From Caenimonas koreensis DSM 17982 (GTDB taxonomy: Bacteria > Pseudomonadota > Gammaproteobacteria > Burkholderiales > Burkholderiaceae_C): DNA of 64,000 nt. Of this stretch, positions 61,503-64,000 are shown one piece after another. The stretch is from contig NZ_WJBU01000007.1 of the NCBI RefSeq assembly GCF_009646335.1, forward strand, positions 1 to 64,000, read 5' to 3'. A model generated the notes under the pieces. That model did not search any database. It was not told the origin of the DNA and saw only the letters and a list, made by a program, of their open reading frames with translations. Position 1 is the stretch's first letter. The number at the start of each line of letters is the position of its first letter. The position numbers were made by a program, and so were the translations under genes.

Positions 61503-62330
61503 GGCCACCGCGCCCTGCGCACGCCGCTGCGCCCACAGCCACAGCAATGCGCCCGCGACGATCATCGGCACGCACAGCCACTGCCCCATCGACAGACCGG
61601 TCGAGTCCTTGAGCCACATCAGGTGCGCATCGGGCTCGCGGAAAAACTCCGCGATGAAGCGGAATGCGCCATAGCCGATCAGGAACCAGGCCGACACTTT
61701 GCCCACCGCGCGATCCTTGCGCGCGTAGAGCCACAGCAGCACAAACAGCAGCAGCCCTTCAAGCAGGAACTGGTAGATCTGCGAGGGGTGCCTGGCAAAC
61801 GTCGCGCCGCTTTGCGGAAAGATCATTCCCCACGGCAGCCAGTCGGGCGCCTGCCGGCCCCACAGCTCGCCATTGATGAAGTTGCCCACACGCCCGGACG
61901 CGAGCCCCGTGGGTACACAGGGCGCGACGAAATCCATCACCTGCCAGAACGGCTTGTTGCGCGTGTGCGCAAACCACCACTGCGCCGCAATCACGCCCAG
62001 CATGCCGCCATGAAAGCTCATGCCGCCCTGCCACACAAAGAAAACTTCCAGCGGATGCTGCGCGTAATAGGCGGGCTTGTAGAACAGGCAGTAACCCAGC
62101 CTGCCGCCAATGATCACGCCGAGCACGCCGAAGAACAGGATGTCTTCCACGTCCTTGCGCGTCCACGCCTTCGGCCCCTGAACGCTCGCATACGGCTGGT
62201 GCTTCAGCCGCATCATGGCCAGCAGCATGAAGAGGCCGAATGCGGCAAGGTACGTCAGGCCGTACCAGTGAATGGCAACAGGGCCGAGCTGCAGCGCGAC
62301 CGGATCGATGTGGGGGTACGTCAGAACCAT
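61491..62330 (-). CDS. lgt: Prolipoprotein diacylglyceryl transferase
   Basis: A 279-residue inner-membrane enzyme with about seven helices that adds diacylglycerol to the lipobox Cys of prolipoproteins. The signature [14 protein letters not shown] is present, with the active His region HGGMLGV. ATG 62330 gives the standard N-terminus ([21 protein letters not shown]) and the usual family length. It serves lipoproteins such as those at 3869 and 13419. Confidence 0.95.
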   Translation of the reverse strand: MVLTYPHIDPVALQLGPVAIHWYGLTYLAAFGLFMLLAMMRLKHQPYASVQGPKAWTRKDVEDILFFGVLGVIIGGRLGYCLFYKPAYYAQHPLEVFFVWQGGMSFHGGMLGVIAAQWWFAHTRNKPFWQVMDFVAPCVPTGLASGRVGNFINGELWGRQAPDWLPWGMIFPQSGATFARHPSQIYQFLLEGLLLFVLLWLYARKDRAVGKVSAWFLIGYGAFRFIAEFFREPDAHLMWLKDSTGLSMGQWLCVPMIVAGALLWLWAQRRAQGAVAVRA

Positions 62331-62358
62331 GCGGCGTATTGTGCGGGAAAGATATGGC

Positions 62359-63297
62359 TCAACCGCGCGGCATTGCCCTGACCTGCCGGCGCGCAAATTC
62401 AACGAACCGCGCCAGCGTTGGATGGGCCGATTTCGCGGCTGGCCACGCCAGCGTCGTCTCGCAGCCCGGCACCGCCTGCGCCTGCTTGCCGCCCACCTGC
62501 CGGTACACGATGCCGGGCCGCTGGAACTGCCGCACGCTGTCAGGCACCCAGGCGATGCCCAGGCCCGCCGCGACGAGGTTGACGATGGTCTGCATCTGGA
62601 TGGCGTCCTGCGCCACATGGGGCGTGCGCCCTGCCGCGTGATACATGCCGAACAGCGCGTCGTGCAGCGACGGCACGATGCGGCGTGGGAACATCACCAG
62701 CGGCTCGTCCAGCACGGCAGGCAGCGCAAGCGCCCTTGCCGTCGCCAGCGGGTGTTGCTGCGGCAGCGCCAGCACCAGCGGCTCGCGCGCAATGCGCAGG
62801 TGCTCCAGGCCCACAGGCGCAAAACCAGGCGAATGGATCATGAAGCCGGCATCGATTTCGCCGCGCTCGAGATGCTGCAGCTGCACATCGCCCGTCGCCT
62901 CGATCAGCTCGAAAGCGACCTGCGGGTTGGCTTCGCGAAAGCTGCGCAACCATTGCGGCAGCAAGCTGAACCCTACCGTCGATACAAACGCCAGCCGCAG
63001 CCGCCCAAGCTCCCCGTGCGCCGCAGCGCGCCCATGGGCGGGCAGTGACTGGGCGCGCGCCAGCAGCTCGCGCGCTTCCGGCAGCAGCACATGCCCCGCC
63101 GCGGTCAGCTGCACGCTGCGCTTGGTGCGGTCGAACAGGCGCACGCCCAACTGCTGCTCCAGATTGGCAATAGCCTGCGTCATGGGCGGCTGCGTCATGT
63201 GCATTCGCGCAGCGGCGCGGCCGAAGTGAAGCTCCTCGGCAACGGCAATGAACTGGCGCCACAGGCGAAGCTCGATCAAAGGTGCACTCATATGCAC
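62359..63297 (-). CDS. LysR family transcription regulator
   Basis: A 312-residue LTTR. The N-terminal HTH is visible in [20 protein letters not shown] and [24 protein letters not shown], in the usual place (residues ~8-65); a two-lobed ligand domain follows. It is divergent from ilvD with a 65-base gap, so it may regulate ilvD. ATG 63297 or 63291 are possible starts. Confidence 0.9.
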   Translation of the reverse strand: MHMSAPLIELRLWRQFIAVAEELHFGRAAARMHMTQPPMTQAIANLEQQLGVRLFDRTKRSVQLTAAGHVLLPEARELLARAQSLPAHGRAAAHGELGRLRLAFVSTVGFSLLPQWLRSFREANPQVAFELIEATGDVQLQHLERGEIDAGFMIHSPGFAPVGLEHLRIAREPLVLALPQQHPLATARALALPAVLDEPLVMFPRRIVPSLHDALFGMYHAAGRTPHVAQDAIQMQTIVNLVAAGLGIAWVPDSVRQFQRPGIVYRQVGGKQAQAVPGCETTLAWPAAKSAHPTLARFVEFARRQVRAMPRG

Positions 63298-63362
63298 GGC
63301 ATATTAATCGACCCATAAAAACGGATTGGAAAGAATCAGCACCCCGGCGCATACTGCCGCCC

Positions 63363-64000
63363 ATGGACAAAAAAATCATCCCCATCAATTCGCGCAGCAG
63401 CACCATCACCGAGGGCAAGTCGCGCGCTCCCAACCGCTCCATGTACTACGCCATGGGCTACGAGGAGGCCGACTTCAAAAAGCCCATGGTCGGCGTTGCC
63501 AACGGCCACAGCACGATCACGCCGTGCAACAGCGGCCTGCAAAAACTCGCCGACGCTGCCATCGCAGGCATTGAAGAGGCCGGCGGCAACGCGCAGGTGT
63601 TCGGCACACCCACCATCTCCGACGGCATGGCGATGGGCACCGAGGGCATGAAGTACTCGCTGGTGAGCCGCGAAGTGATCTCCGATTGCATCGAAACCTG
63701 CGTGCAGGGCCAGTGGATGGATGGCGTGGTCGTGATCGGCGGCTGCGACAAGAACATGCCCGGCGGCCTGATGGGCATGCTGCGCGCCAATGTGCCGGCC
63801 ATCTACGTGTATGGCGGCACGATTCTTCCGGGCAAGTGGAACGGCAAGGACCTGAACATCGTCAGCGTGTTCGAGGCCGTGGGGCAAAACGCCGCCGGCA
63901 ACCTCAGCGATGCCGACCTGCGCGAGATTGAAATGCGCGCCATTCCCGGCACCGGCTCCTGCGGCGGCATGTACACGGCGAACACGATGTCGAGTGCTTT
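63363..64000 (+). CDS. ilvD: Dihydroxy-acid dehydratase, 5' part
   Basis: The first 212 codons of ilvD; the gene continues beyond the window. [55 protein letters not shown] and [16 protein letters not shown] contain the Fe-S/active-site cysteines. The enzyme makes the 2-keto acid precursors of valine, isoleucine and leucine. Confidence 0.95.
   Translation, partial: MDKKIIPINSRSSTITEGKSRAPNRSMYYAMGYEEADFKKPMVGVANGHSTITPCNSGLQKLADAAIAGIEEAGGNAQVFGTPTISDGMAMGTEGMKYSLVSREVISDCIETCVQGQWMDGVVVIGGCDKNMPGGLMGMLRANVPAIYVYGGTILPGKWNGKDLNIVSVFEAVGQNAAGNLSDADLREIEMRAIPGTGSCGGMYTANTMSSA

Noticed and set aside
1-64000. tRNA/rRNA genes, CRISPR arrays and transposases
   Set aside because: Reading of intergenic spaces and ORFs showed no tRNA-like ends, no regularly spaced repeats of CRISPR type and no transposase or recombinase motif.

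Overview
The window is a GC-rich chromosomal segment of a betaproteobacterium, most likely order Burkholderiales and close to Comamonadaceae. The evidence is three periplasmic Bug-type (TctC) solute receptors, a MuxABC/MdtABC-type RND pump, the zapB-like/zapA/6S RNA order, oxalate and malonate CoA-ester pathways, and dense ATGA-overlapping operons. No rRNA, tRNA, CRISPR array, IS transposase or phage gene was seen.

Layout. 1-2021: five small minus-strand gene cassettes (two are cut or bounded by window/array edges) separated by four attC-like sites of about 87-90 bp; this is part of a chromosomal integron cassette array with no integrase gene in view. 2309-3849: RidA-type deaminase and a D-serine dehydratase/D-threonine aldolase-like PLP enzyme. 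3869-13279: a translationally coupled RND efflux operon (adaptor, two permeases, outer-membrane lipoprotein channel). 13419-15533: PafA-like phosphatase lipoprotein and a UspA protein. 15592-21415: a cobalamin uptake operon (btuB, a signal-less B12-binding-like protein, btuF, btuC, btuD) behind a cobalamin riboswitch with an intrinsic terminator. 21482-22353: zapB-like gene, zapA, 6S RNA. 22402-25669: class III adenylate cyclase, TauE/SafE permease, 10-formyl-THF-hydrolase-like protein. 25954-29075: complete tripartite tricarboxylate transporter tctCBA. 29092-29870: a non-coding, strongly palindromic segment with two hairpin-like units, next to a remnant of a second crp-like 3' end. 29871-35905: Crp/Fnr-type regulator divergent from oxc-frc-NDP-forming acyl-CoA ligase (oxalate catabolism). 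35932-41262: giant Ser/Thr kinase-AAA-TPR-GAF-histidine kinase hybrid. 41349-43236: SDR enzyme and an unknown protein. 43351-51426: a GntR-controlled divergent pair of operons (aminotransferase-Bug-CoA transferase-enoyl-CoA hydratase; gntR-FAD/FeS dehydrogenase) with twin operators. 51455-54861: GNAT, Gly-rich WH-motif protein, kinase with cNMP domain, beta/gamma-crystallin-like protein. 54987-56670: Fic protein fused to an AbiEi-like N-terminal domain behind four or five copies of a 15-bp palindrome. 56747-61422: malonate operon (gntR, matA, Bug receptor, matB). 61491-64000: lgt, a LysR regulator and the start of ilvD.

How it works together. Much of the window handles small carboxylic acids as CoA esters: import through Bug/TTT systems, activation by CoA transferases or ligases, decarboxylation (oxalyl-CoA, malonyl-CoA), and glyoxylate or 2-hydroxyacid turnover. 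Each locus has its own one-component regulator and a visible candidate operator. Second-messenger parts (adenylate cyclase, cNMP-binding kinase, Crp-like regulator) are also present, but any link between them is inference.

Most noteworthy: the integrase-less cassette array; the paired palindromic element at 29181-29831 with its crp remnant; the AbiEi-Fic fusion with its operator cluster; and the oxalate locus that pairs oxc/frc with an ADP-forming type ligase, a TTT importer and a class II FNR-type promoter site.
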